The notes under the pieces: model-generated | What the model was told of the DNA's origin: nothing | Seen by the model: only the letters and a program-made list of their open reading frames with translations | The model's database searches: none | Assembly (NCBI RefSeq): GCF_003268855.1 | Contig: NZ_QLSZ01000005.1 | Coordinates: 62,001 to 126,000 of the forward strand | Source of the DNA: Flavobacterium aciduliphilum | GTDB taxonomy: Bacteria > Bacteroidota > Bacteroidia > Flavobacteriales > Flavobacteriaceae | Direction of reading: 5' to 3' | Length of the DNA: 64,000 bases | Made by a program: the position numbers and the translations under genes | Part shown: positions 27,449 to 38,100 of the stretch, piece after piece | Numbering within the stretch: the first letter of the stretch is position 1 | Layout: every line of letters begins with the position of its first letter

Positions 27449-27479
27449 TTGTCCGTTTCTTTCTTAAAATGTACTTTTG
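27449..27479 (+). promoter_or_regulatory. dnaE promoter
   Basis: TTG (27449-27451), 20 bases, then TACTTTTG (27472-27479), close to the Bacteroidota consensus. It lies 52 bases before the dnaE ATG; the leader is G-poor and repeats TCTAAAATC. Confidence 0.65.
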
Positions 27480-27531
27480 AGAGGTTGATTTTTTAAAATC
27501 AGCTATCTAAAATCAACAATCTAAAATCCAA

Positions 27532-30500
27532 ATGTATTTAATATTCGACACCGAAACCACCGGATTACCAAAAAGTTGGGCCGCTCCTATTTCTGATACA
27601 GATAATTGGCCAAGATGTATTCAAATTGCTTGGCAGTTGCATGACGAAATGGGAACTCTTATCAAGCATCAAGATTATTTAATCAATCCTGAAGGCTTCA
27701 ATATTCCTTATGATGCCGAGAGAATTCATGGAATTTCGACCGAATTAGCTCAAGAACACGGCATTCAACTCCATGTAATGTTGGAGAAATTCAACATTGC
27801 TCTTTCAAAAGCTAAGTTCATCGTTGGACAAAATGTTGGTTTCGACGTCAATATCATAGGTTGCGAATTCTACCGTGCGGGTATGGAGTCCCAATTATCG
27901 AAAATGCCAATATTGGATACCTGTACCGAAGTTACCGCTTCATTACTAAAATTGCCTGGTGGTCGTGGCGGAAAATTCAAACTTCCTACACTGACCGAAT
28001 TGCATCAATACCTTTTCAACGAACCTTTTGCAGAAGCGCACAATGCCACTGCCGATGTGGAAGCAACCACTCGATGTTTTTTAGAATTAATTCGCACCGA
28101 AGTTTTTACTCCTGAAGAACTTGATGTCGAACAAGAATATTTTGAAGATTTTCAATTAAAAAATCCAAGATCGATTCAATTAATTGGTCTCCAACACATC
28201 AACCTTAAAGAAGCCTCGGAACAGATAAGAAAAAGGCTTGAAAATAATGAAAAAGAAACTGTTCAATCATCCATAACCGAGGATGACAAGAGAGATTTTA
28301 AACGTTCAAACTTTGTTCATCTTCACAATCATACGCAATTTTCAGTATTGCAATCTACTATATCGGTTCCGGCTTTAGTTTCGGCGGCAGCCAAAAACAA
28401 AATGCCTGCAGTTGCCATGACAGACACCGGAAACATGATGGGTGCTTTTCATTTTGTGAGTGCGGTGATGAATCATAATAAATCGGTTAAATCCAGCATA
28501 GAAACGGCTATTGCTAACGGAGAAGAACCTACCGAAACAGAGATTAAACCCATAGTGGGTTGCGAGTTCAATATTTGTGACAACCATACTGACAAAACCA
28601 AAAAAGACAATGGGTATCAAGTCGTTTTTCTTGCTAAAAACAAAAAGGGCTATCATAATTTAGCCAAAATGGCTTCCATTGCTTATATCGATGGCTTTTA
28701 TTATGTTCCAAGAATTGACAAATCAGTTGTAGAAAAATACAAAGAAGACATTATTGTTTTATCGGGGAATTTATATGGTGAAATTCCGAGTAAAATTTTA
28801 AATATTGGCGAAAATCAGGCCGAAGAAGCTTTAATTTGGTGGGCCACACAATTTGGAGATGATTTTTATTTAGAAATCATGCGTCACAATCAGGAAGATG
28901 AAAATAGGGTCAACAAAACCTTGATTGAATTTTCTCAAAAACATAAGATAAAACTAGTTGCGACCAACAATACCTACTATCTAAACAAAGAAGATGCCAA
29001 TGCTCACGATATTTTATTGTGTGTAAAAGATGGCGAAAAACAAGCCACTCCAATAGGTCGTGGACGTGGGTATCGCTACGGATTACCCAATCAGGAATAT
29101 TATTTTAAATCGGAAGAAGAAATGAAAAAGCTATTTTCCGATTTGCCTGAAGCTATTATCAATATCCAGGAAATTGTGGATAAGATTGAAACCTATTCGT
29201 TATACCGTGATGTCTTACTTCCAAAATATGCCATTCCTGAAGGATTTGTAAACCCAGAAGATGAAGTTGACGGAGGGGTTCGTGGTGAAAATGCCTATTT
29301 GAAACATTTAACCCTGGAAGGAGCCAAAAAAAGGTATGGCGAAATCACTCCCGAAATTCAAGAACGATTGGATTTTGAATTACTGACCATTTCCAATTCA
29401 GGGTATCCTGGTTATTTCTTGATTGTTCAAGATTTCATTGCCGAAGCCCGAAAAATGGATGTTTCTGTAGGCCCGGGTCGGGGTTCAGCAGCGGGCTCTG
29501 CGGTAGCTTATTGTTTAGGAATTACCAATATTGACCCCATAAAATACGATTTGCTTTTTGAGCGTTTTCTTAATCCAGATAGGGTTTCCATGCCCGATAT
29601 TGATATTGACTTTGATGACGAAGGACGTGGCCGTGTTATGGAATATGTAATCAATAAATATGGAGCCAATCAAGTAGCTCAAATTATCACGTATGGTAAA
29701 ATGGCTACCAAATCGGCTATTCGTGATACCGCACGTGTATTGGATTTACCCCTTTTTGAAGCGGATCGAATTGCTAAATTAATTCCAGGTATGATGCCTT
29801 CGAAATGGAATTTGGCGCGATTCATTTCTGAAAAAGAAGAAGAAGTTAAAAAAGCCTTGCGTTCGGATGAGTTTGAACGGGTAAAAGAATTAATTGCTAT
29901 TGCCAATGAAGGCGATTTGGCAGGAGAAACCATCCAACAAGCTAAAATTCTGGAAGGATCACTTCGAAATACCGGAATTCATGCTTGTGGTGTGATTATT
30001 ACGCCTGATGATATTACGAATTTCGTTCCTGTCACTACAGCAAAAGATTCTGAATTATACGTTACTCAATTCGACAACTCAGTAGCCGAAAGTGCTGGAT
30101 TACTAAAAATGGACTTTTTGGGTTTGAAGACCCTTACTCTGATTAAAGATACTGTTAAATTGGTAAAATACCGAACAGGAATCGAACTCAATCCAGACGA
30201 ATTTCCAATAGACGATGTTAAAACATATGAATTGTTTCAAAGAGGCGAAACCGTAGGGATTTTCCAATACGAATCGCCCGGAATGCAAAAATACCTTCGC
30301 GATTTAAAACCTACCGTTTTTGGGGATTTAATTGCGATGAATGCCTTATATCGTCCAGGACCACTAGAATATATTCCTTCCTTCGTTAGAAGAAAAAACG
30401 GAGAAGAACCTATTGTTTATGATTTAGAAGCTTGCGAAGAATATCTTGGCGAAACATACGGAATCACAGTCTATCAGGAGCAAGTAATGCTTCTGTCTCA

Positions 30501-32082
30501 ATCGCTCGCCGGATTTACAAAAGGTGAAGCCGACGTCTTGCGTAAAGCCATGGGGAAAAAGCAAAAAGATGTTCTCGACAAAATGAAGCCTAAGTTTGTC
30601 GAACAAGCTGCAGCTAAAGGACATGATGCTACGGTTCTTGAAAAAATTTGGAAAGATTGGGAGGCTTTTGCGAGTTATGCATTCAACAAATCACACTCAA
30701 CATGTTACGCTTGGATTGCGTATCAAACGGCGTATTTGAAAGCTCATTATCCAGCAGAATATATGGCAGCAGTGCTTTCGAATAATATGAACGACATCAA
30801 GCAAGTCTCATTCTTTATGGAAGAATGTAAGCGCATGGGGTTGAACGTTCTTGGTCCTGATGTCAATGAATCCTACTATAAATTTACGGTCAATCATGAT
30901 TATGCTATTCGTTTTGGAATGGGGGCTATCAAAGGAGTTGGAGCCAATGCAGTAGAAACGATTGTCCAAAACAGAAAAAATGCACCTTATAAATCCATAT
31001 TTGATTTAGCTAAAAAAATCGATTTGCGCGCAGCCAATAAAAAAGCATTTGAAAGTTTGGCTCTTGCTGGTGGTTTTGACTGTTTTTCAGATACTCACCG
31101 TGCACAATATTTCCATGTGGAAGGCGAAGGAATTACTTTTTTAGAAAAAGCGATGCGTTTTGGCTCCAAGTTTCAGGAAAATGAAAATTCGGCTCAAGTG
31201 AGTTTGTTTGGAGAAACAAGTGAAGTTCAAATTGCCGAACCTCAAGTACCTCCATGTGAAGAATGGAGTACCATGGAAAAATTGGCCAAAGAAAAAGAAG
31301 TCGTTGGAATCTATCTTTCAGGACACCCTTTAGACGATTACAGTCATGAAATGAAATATTTTTGCAACACTAAATTAGAAGCTTTTAAAGACTTGAATCC
31401 GCTAGTTGGTAAAAACATAGCTGTAGGAGGTATCATTACTAAAGTAGAGCATCGCACCACAAAAAATGGAAAAGGCTGGGCTGTTTTTACTTTAGAAGGC
31501 TATGATGAAAGTTATGAGTTTAAAATTTTTGATGAGGAGTATTTAAAATACAGGCATTTTTTAATTCAAAATAGTTTTACCTATATCCGAATAATGATTC
31601 GCGAGGGTTGGATAAACAAAGAAACGGGAAAAAAATCAGACCCCAGAATTCAATTTCTTGACATGAAAATGTTGGCCGATGTTCTTTCTAGTTTTGCCAA
31701 AAAGCTAATTCTTCGCATCGATATAAAGATGTTAGAAGAAGAACTAATCCAACAATTACAAACGGTATTTAGCAAAGAACAAGGAGAACATCCACTCACT
31801 ATTGAAGTAGTAGAAGTGGAAAAAGTAAAAAAAGAAATTGTAAACACAAATATACCACAACACCCCGACACTGATTCTGATGAAGAAACAATAGAATTAG
31901 TCGAACAAGATGAAGAATTGGGCGCCTCAAACGGAGGAATTCCACTCCCTGAATCGACCCTTGTGGAAGAAATTATTGAACTTACTAAAATATCCATGCC
32001 TAGTCGAAAATGGAAGGTGAAAATTACGAAGGAGTTGCTGGTAGCTTTGGAACAACTCAACATGGATTTTAGATTGAATTAA
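27532..32082 (+). CDS. dnaE: DNA polymerase III subunit alpha with fused DnaQ-like proofreading exonuclease
   Basis: The replicative polymerase catalytic subunit, 1516 residues. Residues 1-190 are a DEDDh 3'-5' exonuclease: MYLIFDTETTGLPK (DxE, Exo I), FIVGQNVGFDVNI (Exo II) and AHNATADVEATTRC (Exo III). The PHP domain begins near residue 263 (FVHLHNHTQFSVL). The palm has GPGRGSAAGSAVAYCLG and the catalytic acidic motif MPDIDIDFDDEGRGR near residue 685. The finger and thumb follow (YRPGPLEYIPSFVRRKNGEE, VYQEQVMLLSQSLAGF). An OB fold occurs near 1290-1370 (IAVGGIITKVEHRTTKNGKGW), followed by an acidic tail. Carrying proofreading in the same chain is known for Bacteroidota; a separate epsilon subunit may be unnecessary. 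Confidence 0.95.
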   Translation: MYLIFDTETTGLPKSWAAPISDTDNWPRCIQIAWQLHDEMGTLIKHQDYLINPEGFNIPYDAERIHGISTELAQEHGIQLHVMLEKFNIALSKAKFIVGQNVGFDVNIIGCEFYRAGMESQLSKMPILDTCTEVTASLLKLPGGRGGKFKLPTLTELHQYLFNEPFAEAHNATADVEATTRCFLELIRTEVFTPEELDVEQEYFEDFQLKNPRSIQLIGLQHINLKEASEQIRKRLENNEKETVQSSITEDDKRDFKRSNFVHLHNHTQFSVLQSTISVPALVSAAAKNKMPAVAMTDTGNMMGAFHFVSAVMNHNKSVKSSIETAIANGEEPTETEIKPIVGCEFNICDNHTDKTKKDNGYQVVFLAKNKKGYHNLAKMASIAYIDGFYYVPRIDKSVVEKYKEDIIVLSGNLYGEIPSKILNIGENQAEEALIWWATQFGDDFYLEIMRHNQEDENRVNKTLIEFSQKHKIKLVATNNTYYLNKEDANAHDILLCVKDGEKQATPIGRGRGYRYGLPNQEYYFKSEEEMKKLFSDLPEAIINIQEIVDKIETYSLYRDVLLPKYAIPEGFVNPEDEVDGGVRGENAYLKHLTLEGAKKRYGEITPEIQERLDFELLTISNSGYPGYFLIVQDFIAEARKMDVSVGPGRGSAAGSAVAYCLGITNIDPIKYDLLFERFLNPDRVSMPDIDIDFDDEGRGRVMEYVINKYGANQVAQIITYGKMATKSAIRDTARVLDLPLFEADRIAKLIPGMMPSKWNLARFISEKEEEVKKALRSDEFERVKELIAIANEGDLAGETIQQAKILEGSLRNTGIHACGVIITPDDITNFVPVTTAKDSELYVTQFDNSVAESAGLLKMDFLGLKTLTLIKDTVKLVKYRTGIELNPDEFPIDDVKTYELFQRGETVGIFQYESPGMQKYLRDLKPTVFGDLIAMNALYRPGPLEYIPSFVRRKNGEEPIVYDLEACEEYLGETYGITVYQEQVMLLSQSLAGFTKGEADVLRKAMGKKQKDVLDKMKPKFVEQAAAKGHDATVLEKIWKDWEAFASYAFNKSHSTCYAWIAYQTAYLKAHYPAEYMAAVLSNNMNDIKQVSFFMEECKRMGLNVLGPDVNESYYKFTVNHDYAIRFGMGAIKGVGANAVETIVQNRKNAPYKSIFDLAKKIDLRAANKKAFESLALAGGFDCFSDTHRAQYFHVEGEGITFLEKAMRFGSKFQENENSAQVSLFGETSEVQIAEPQVPPCEEWSTMEKLAKEKEVVGIYLSGHPLDDYSHEMKYFCNTKLEAFKDLNPLVGKNIAVGGIITKVEHRTTKNGKGWAVFTLEGYDESYEFKIFDEEYLKYRHFLIQNSFTYIRIMIREGWINKETGKKSDPRIQFLDMKMLADVLSSFAKKLILRIDIKMLEEELIQQLQTVFSKEQGEHPLTIEVVEVEKVKKEIVNTNIPQHPDTDSDEETIELVEQDEELGASNGGIPLPESTLVEEIIELTKISMPSRKWKVKITKELLVALEQLNMDFRLN

Positions 32083-32150
32083 TCAATTAAAACAATTCTT
32101 AAATAATTAAAAGTAATAAAAAAGCTCCTTTTGTAAAGGAAATGTTTATT

Positions 32151-32158
32151 TATCTTTG
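32151..32158 (+). promoter_or_regulatory. -7 element of the trxA promoter
   Basis: TATCTTTG matches TAnnTTTG; TTTTG lies about 17-19 bases upstream. The leader to the ATG is 77 bases long and G-poor (repeated TTTTAAACAAA-like units). Confidence 0.6.
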
Positions 32159-32235
32159 CATTATAAAAATAATACGTTCTGTTTTAGAGGTAACTTTTAA
32201 CTTTTAAACAAATTAAACTTTTTAAACAAAAAAAT

Positions 32236-32553
32236 ATGGCATTAGCAATAACAGACGCTACTTTTGAAGAAGTAGTTTTAAAATCAGACAAACCTGTAGT
32301 AGTAGATTTTTGGGCAGCATGGTGTGGCCCTTGTAGAATGGTAGGTCCCGTAATTGACGAAATTTCTACCGAATATGATGGCAAAGCAATCGTTGGTAAA
32401 GTCGATGTAGACGCCAATCAAGAATTTGCTGCAAAATATGGGGTACGAAACATCCCAACCGTATTAGTATTCCAAAATGGAGAAGTTGTAGGAAGACAAG
32501 TTGGAGTAGCTCCAAAAAAAACCTACACAGATGCTATTGATGCTTTGCTATAA
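32236..32553 (+). CDS. trxA: thioredoxin
   Basis: A 105-residue cytoplasmic thioredoxin. It has the redox motif FWAAWCGPCRMVGPVI (WCGPC near residues 30-34), the buried Asp in VVVDFWA, cis-Pro in RNIPTVLVFQNGEVVG and the expected length. ATG 32236 follows a long AT-rich leader. It is a single-gene unit with its own promoter and a terminator at 32573. Confidence 0.97.
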   Translation: MALAITDATFEEVVLKSDKPVVVDFWAAWCGPCRMVGPVIDEISTEYDGKAIVGKVDVDANQEFAAKYGVRNIPTVLVFQNGEVVGRQVGVAPKKTYTDAIDALL

Positions 32554-32572
32554 TCGATACATAAAAAATTTT

Positions 32573-32604
32573 AAAAGGTTCGGCGAAAGTTGAACCTTTT
32601 TTTT
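32573..32604 (+). terminator. intrinsic terminator after trxA
   Basis: AAAAGGTTC pairs with GAACCTTTT around a 10-base loop; eight T follow the stem bases. Confidence 0.75.
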
Positions 32605-32693
32605 AGCCCTAAAAAATCAATTCCAAAGTAGCACATTTTCGAAATTTCAAATTATCTTTGACTCGAATGTAAGGGCTAATCAACAAAGTAACT

Positions 32694-33620
32694 ATGAAGA
32701 TTGAACAACAAAAGGAACTGATATCGGGATTTAAGCATTTAGAGTTATTAGCCAATCAAGTGGTTGAAGGGTTTATTTCTGGGATGCACAAATCTCCTTT
32801 CCATGGATTTTCTGCCGAATTTGCCGAACACAAAGTGTATAATTCTGGCGAAAGCACTAGGCATATAGATTGGAAGTTATTTGCCAAAACCGATCGGTTG
32901 TATACCAAACGATTTGAAGAAGAAACCAATCTTAGGTGTCATTTGATTTTAGATAATTCTTCCTCTATGCATTATCCAAAACTAGAAGGAAATCAAGAGT
33001 TTTATGAGAGTAAAATCGGATTTTCTGTTTTGGCTTCGGCTGTTTTGATGAACTTATTGAAAAAACAACGAGATGCTGTTGGATTGAGCATTTACTCCGA
33101 TTCATACGAATATTATGCCCCCGAAAAAGGGAGCGATCGCCACCACCGTATGATTTTAAACCGCTTAGAACAATTGCTTGAAACTCCAAAAGTTTCTAAA
33201 ACAACTGATACGATTACATTTTTACATCAAATAGCTGAAAAAATGCATCGTCGCTCTATGATTGTTATCTTTACAGATATGTTTCAAAATGATCATCAAG
33301 AAGCCTTGTTTCATGCGCTTCAACATCTAAAACATAATAAACATAAAGTAGTCTTGTTTCATGTTATAGACGAAAAGAGAGAATTGCACTTTGACTTTGA
33401 TAGTGCACCTAGAAAATTTATTGATGTGGAATCGGGAGAAATTATTAATCTTTTTGCTGAAAATGTCAAAGACGAATACGAAGATAGATTGAAAGCCTAC
33501 TTTAAAAATATTTCCATGACGTGTGCTCAAAATAAAATTAAGTATGTCCCTGTAAATGTGGGCACCAATTTTGAAAAAATTATGACAACTTACTTAGTTG
33601 AAAAACAAATGTTTGGTTAA
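32694..33620 (+). CDS. DUF58 / von Willebrand A-like domain protein
   Basis: A 308-residue cytoplasmic protein of the DUF58 family, usually found with MoxR-type AAA ATPases. HKSPFHGFSAEFAEHKVYNSGE and STRHIDWKLFAKTDRLY form the conserved DUF58 core. The vWA-like metal site LILDNSSSMHYP (DxSxS near residue 88) is intact, and VIFTDMFQNDHQEALFHAL is the second acidic loop. No MoxR gene is adjacent here; the neighbours are trxA and tRNA-Asp. A TATCTTTG element (32653-32660) lies 33 bases upstream. The function is probably chaperone-like or regulatory but remains unproven for the family. Confidence 0.88.
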   Translation: MKIEQQKELISGFKHLELLANQVVEGFISGMHKSPFHGFSAEFAEHKVYNSGESTRHIDWKLFAKTDRLYTKRFEEETNLRCHLILDNSSSMHYPKLEGNQEFYESKIGFSVLASAVLMNLLKKQRDAVGLSIYSDSYEYYAPEKGSDRHHRMILNRLEQLLETPKVSKTTDTITFLHQIAEKMHRRSMIVIFTDMFQNDHQEALFHALQHLKHNKHKVVLFHVIDEKRELHFDFDSAPRKFIDVESGEIINLFAENVKDEYEDRLKAYFKNISMTCAQNKIKYVPVNVGTNFEKIMTTYLVEKQMFG

Positions 33621-33658
33621 AATAATAGTTTACAACTAAAAAAAATAAACAAAAACAC

Positions 33659-33688
33659 TTGCAAATACAAAAAACGTGTGTATATTTG
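33659..33688 (+). promoter_or_regulatory. consensus promoter of tRNA-Asp
   Basis: TTG (33659-33661), exactly 19 bases, then TATATTTG (33681-33688): a perfect Bacteroidota promoter, ending 18 bases before the mature tRNA 5' end. Confidence 0.85.
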
Positions 33689-33706
33689 CAACCGCAATTA
33701 AGCGAT

Positions 33707-33780
33707 GGTTTGGTAGTTCAGTTGGTTAGAATACATGCCTGTCACGCATGGGGTCGCGGGTTCGAGTCCCGTCCAGACCG
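33707..33780 (+). tRNA. tRNA-Asp (anticodon GTC)
   Basis: A 74-base cloverleaf. The acceptor arms GGTTTGG and CCAGACC pair with one wobble; the D arm reads TAGTTCAGTTGGTTAGAA; the anticodon loop CTGTCAC carries GTC; and the T arm contains GTTCGAGTC. The discriminator base is G, as expected for Asp. CCA is not encoded. A strong promoter and a terminator flank it. Confidence 0.95.
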
Positions 33781-33789
33781 CTAAATTGG

Positions 33790-33820
33790 AAAAAGGTTTT
33801 CAGCAATGAAAACCTTTTTT
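33790..33820 (+). terminator. intrinsic terminator after tRNA-Asp
   Basis: AAAAAGGTTTTCA pairs with TGAAAACCTTTTT around a short GCAA loop, followed by further T. It lies 10 bases past the tRNA. Confidence 0.85.
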
Positions 33821-33938
33821 GCCCAAAAAGCAAATGAAATGCATTCGTCGAATATGGTTCGAATCATTCAAAATTAGTTGTGTTGTTTCGCTACGAATTT
33901 GTAACTCGTAGCAAATAGGTTTAGTAGTTAGACCAATG

Positions 33939-33971
33939 AAAAGCTTTCCACTTTTGTGGATGGCTTTTTTG
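33939..33971 (-). terminator. probable terminator downstream of thiL
   Basis: An imperfect 13-bp stem, AAAAGCTTTCCAC / GTGGATGGCTTTT, with a TTTT loop and one mismatch. It is 50 bases past the thiL stop and has T-rich flanks on both strands, so it could act in either direction. Nothing else is visible in 33821-34020. Confidence 0.5.
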
Positions 33972-34020
33972 CTTTTATCTAACACCAATAACATCTCCTA
34001 ACAAATTAATAAACTATAAT

Positions 34021-35073
34021 CTATTCTTCATCAAAAGCTTTCCATCCCCTTGCTTTTAATGGAATTTTTGTATTAGCTCTGGTTATTAAGTGAATCCCTT
34101 CTGTTTCTGGAACAATATGTCCAATTACAGTAAAATTTGGGTTTGCTTTTATTTTGTCAAAATCAGCAATAGGTATGGTAAACAAAAGTTCATAATCTTC
34201 TCCTCCGTTAATTGCCACTGTAGTTGAATCTATGTTAAACTCTTCGCAAACTGAAATTAATTGTGGGTCTAACGGCAATTTTTCTTCATACAAATTACAT
34301 CCTTTTTTACTTTGCTTACAAATATGAATAATTTCTGAAGATAAACCATCTGAAATATCAATCATTGAGGTTGGCTTGACCTCTAATTGTTTTAATATAT
34401 CCTTAATATCTACACGTGCTTCTGGCTTTAACTGTCTTTCGATTAAATAAGTATAAGCATCTAAATCTGGTTGACTATTTGTATTAACCTGAAAAACCTG
34501 TTTTTCTCTTTCTAACACCTGTAATCCCATATAAGCCGATCCAAGATCACCCGAAACAACTAATAAATCATTTTCACATGCCCCGCTTCGATATACGATT
34601 TCATCTTCGTGGTCTACTTCCCCCAAAACTGTTATTGAAATTATAAGTCCTTTTTGTGACGAAGTGGTATCACCCCCAACAATATCAATATTATATATTT
34701 TACACGCTATTTTAATACCTTCATAAAGTTCTTCGACAGCTTCTAAGGGAAACCTATTTGAAACAGCAAGAGAAACGGTTATTTGAGTTGGACGTGCATT
34801 CATAGCACATATATCAGAAACATTTACCACAACGGCTTTATATCCTAAATGCTTTAAAGGCATGTAGGCCAAATCAAAGTGTACCCCTTCAATCAACAAA
34901 TCTGTAGAAAGAACAGTTCTTTTATCTTTGAAAGACAAAACTGCCGCATCATCTCCAACAGCTTTGATTGTAGAAGATTGTTTTATTTCAAGGTTTTTTG
35001 TTAATTTTTCGATTAATTGAAATTCTCCTATTTGTGACAAGGGTGTTCGCAAGGGGCTTTTATCTTCTATCAT
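34021..35073 (-). CDS. thiL: thiamine-monophosphate kinase
   Basis: Phosphorylates thiamine monophosphate to the diphosphate cofactor. The 350-residue protein has QIGEFQLIEKLTK at the start, the metal-binding AVGDDAAVLSF (residues about 38-48), YKAVVVNVSDICAMNARPTQ, DIVGGDTTSS and MIDISDGLSSEIIHI, all conserved in ThiL/PurM-type kinases. ATG 35073 (MIEDKSPLRT) matches homologues; the frame extends to a TTG at 35085, which is less likely. It is a single-gene unit read leftward. Confidence 0.93.
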   Translation of the reverse strand: MIEDKSPLRTPLSQIGEFQLIEKLTKNLEIKQSSTIKAVGDDAAVLSFKDKRTVLSTDLLIEGVHFDLAYMPLKHLGYKAVVVNVSDICAMNARPTQITVSLAVSNRFPLEAVEELYEGIKIACKIYNIDIVGGDTTSSQKGLIISITVLGEVDHEDEIVYRSGACENDLLVVSGDLGSAYMGLQVLEREKQVFQVNTNSQPDLDAYTYLIERQLKPEARVDIKDILKQLEVKPTSMIDISDGLSSEIIHICKQSKKGCNLYEEKLPLDPQLISVCEEFNIDSTTVAINGGEDYELLFTIPIADFDKIKANPNFTVIGHIVPETEGIHLITRANTKIPLKARGWKAFDEE

Positions 35074-35114
35074 TTTTTTATGCAAAATTACAAAAGATAT
35101 TTAGAAAACAACAC

Positions 35115-38100
35115 TTAGCGTTTCATACTAAAATGGGCTTTAAACTCATTGGTTTGATTGGTGTTATTTTGTTTATAAAAAACTTGAAACCAATAGTCTG
35201 TAGAAGGCATTTCTTCTCCATTGTAGGTACCATCCCAACTTTCATAACGAGGACGAATCTCTTTTAACAATTTTCCATATCGATCATAAATGAAAACTTT
35301 AGCATCACTTTGATAGGATAAATCCCATATATTCCACGTGTCATTAAAACCATCTCCATTTGGAGTAAAGAATTTTGGATATTTTAGTACATGTATCATC
35401 AACTGTAAGTCTTGACAACCTCCCTTAGTATCTACAATAGTGATTGTATGAGTTCCTGAATCCACATCATAAAAAACCGTTCCCGATTGTGGCTGTAACT
35501 CGTCCAATTGATACAAATAGACTCCATGACCTCCTGTTAAGGTAACTTCCACATTAACATGATCAGTAAAATCACTAGAAACTGTTGCAAATGCTATGGC
35601 TTGACTGGATACTTCTACAGTTGCTGTCGTAGAATTATATCCGCAATCATCTCCTACATTTGGTGTGTTTTTGATAATCTCCACAGAGTATGTTCCCGGA
35701 GTTGAAGTTGTAAAATTGACCCCAGTACCTTTTAACACTCCGTTCAAATACCATTTTACGGTGTAAATCGAAGCGTTCAATCCCGTATGAAATGTTGTTG
35801 AATTAAAGGCTACCCCAGTACTATTGTCTACACAAATCACACCATTAGGAATAACTAAATCTTTTAAATTATGTATTGTGATAAAAAAATGTCTTTCTAC
35901 ATTACAATCTATATTATTTGAAGCAGCATCAAAAACATACATTATTTGACTTGAACTTATCACATCATTGGCATGATACAGTGTTCCTTGTCCATTAGGT
36001 TGAGAATAATAATTTCCATTACTCAATACTGGCAAGACATAAGAAACACAAGCCTCAACATCATTAAAAACAGGCAAAGAAGGTCTATGAGAAACTAGTA
36101 TTTGAAAACTATCTTCATCAGAACACGTTTGTCGACCGCCAAACTCGGCATATATGTAAACCGTTTGTGTGGTTGTAATGATTGTTCCTTCAGGAATCAG
36201 AGCACCTACTCCATGTGGCCCTCCGGTTGCAGTATAATAATTTCCAATATTTAAATGAGGAAGCACATAAGATTCACAAGCATAAATATCATCATGTTGT
36301 CCAACATTTACTCCTTGAATATTAATACTAAAAATAGTTTCATTTGTACAACTCACAAAATCTGGCCATTCATTATAAATGTAAACTACTTGAGAGATTG
36401 AAACTACCGTTCCAACTGAAATAACAGTTCCCGATCCATGTGGTCCTCCAGTTGCTGTATAATAGATTCCATTTGTTAGATGTGGAAGTGTATAGGGCGT
36501 ACAACTAAACACATCCGTAAAACTATCCACAGGAGGTTTTGGTCTTATTGTAACATTAAATGATTTTTGGCTTTTACATCCATTACTACCAACAGATAAA
36601 ACATACAACAATTGGGTAGAAGAAATAACATCATTAGGAAATAAAGCAGTTCCACCTCCATTTGTTGCTGTATAATAATTCCCATTTGTTAATGACGGGA
36701 GAATATAACTACCACATGAAAGCACATCTGGCGGATCATCAACAGGAGGCAATGGTTTTATGGTAATATCATAATTCAAATTGGTAGTACAATTAGGTTG
36801 TGTGGTTGTAATAGCATAATAATATACTATTTGAGAGGTTGAGATAATAGTTCCAGCAGGTATAATAGTCCCTGCGCCACCCGGCAAGGTATAATAATTA
36901 CCAAAAGGTATTACAGGTAATTTAAAAGGCCCACATTTTATAATAGGATGATACTTAGACGTATCAATAATATCTACCCTAAATGAAGTTTCATTTGGGC
37001 ATCTTCCATTAAAAGCATAAATAAAAATGGTTTGACTAGAAGTAATCGCATCACCTGGAACCAAGTGAGTTCCTCCTCCTCCTGTCTCTGTATAATAATT
37101 GCCATTTGTTAAAGTTGGAAGAATAAATGAATTGCAAGTCACCACGTTCTGAAGTGTATCTACAGGAGGTAATGGAAAAACCTGAATATTTAAAGCTTCA
37201 TCTCTACACACTACACCATTTATTTCTGCATAAAAATAAATAGTTTGATCAAATGTTAAGATAGTTCCTTTGGGTATTACAGAACCTAATCCGTGAGGTT
37301 GTGTATAAAAATGTCCTGCTGGTGCCCCAGGAATAACATATTTCCCACAGGCCGTTGTTGGAAAATTAATTTGGTCTAAGAGTATGATTACAAAAGAAGA
37401 TTCATTAGTACAACCATAAGGCGCTACTGGACCGTTAAAAACATAATAGGTACCATGAGTAGTTATCACATCTCCAGCGTGCAACAATGTACCTGTACCT
37501 CCAGAATTTGTATAATAATTTCCATTAACAAGAGGGGGAAGCACATAACTACTACACTCAACTACATTTGGCAAATCATCGACAAGAGGTTGAGGATAGG
37601 TTGTAATTGTAAAACTAGTTACATTAAAACAAGATGAAAATACGTTGTTGTGAACCCGAATCCAAACCGTATATGTAGCTATTCCAGCTGGAATAGGATA
37701 ATTTGTTGGGTCTGTCATTGGATTTATTCCAGCCTGAGCATCACTATTAGTATTATAATAAGAAACGGTGTAAGCAGTAGAATCCAATCCATTGAGTACC
37801 GTTGCGTTGAGCGAACTCAAATCGAAAACACCACCTGTAGCCGAATCACACAATATAATATTTGATGGTGTTGTTATAGAAATAGCTGAATTAACCAATA
37901 AATCGAACGAGAACAAATTATTACATACCATACTGTTGTTTGAAATATGTGTAATTTTTATATAAATAGTTTGATTTCCTGTACTTGAAAACGAATTCAA
38001 CAAACTAACCGGAATTTGTGGTCCATTGGCATTCGCATTTGACAATGTAGCATAATACGCAATACTGTACATTGAAGGATCTAATCCCAATGTGGTGAGA

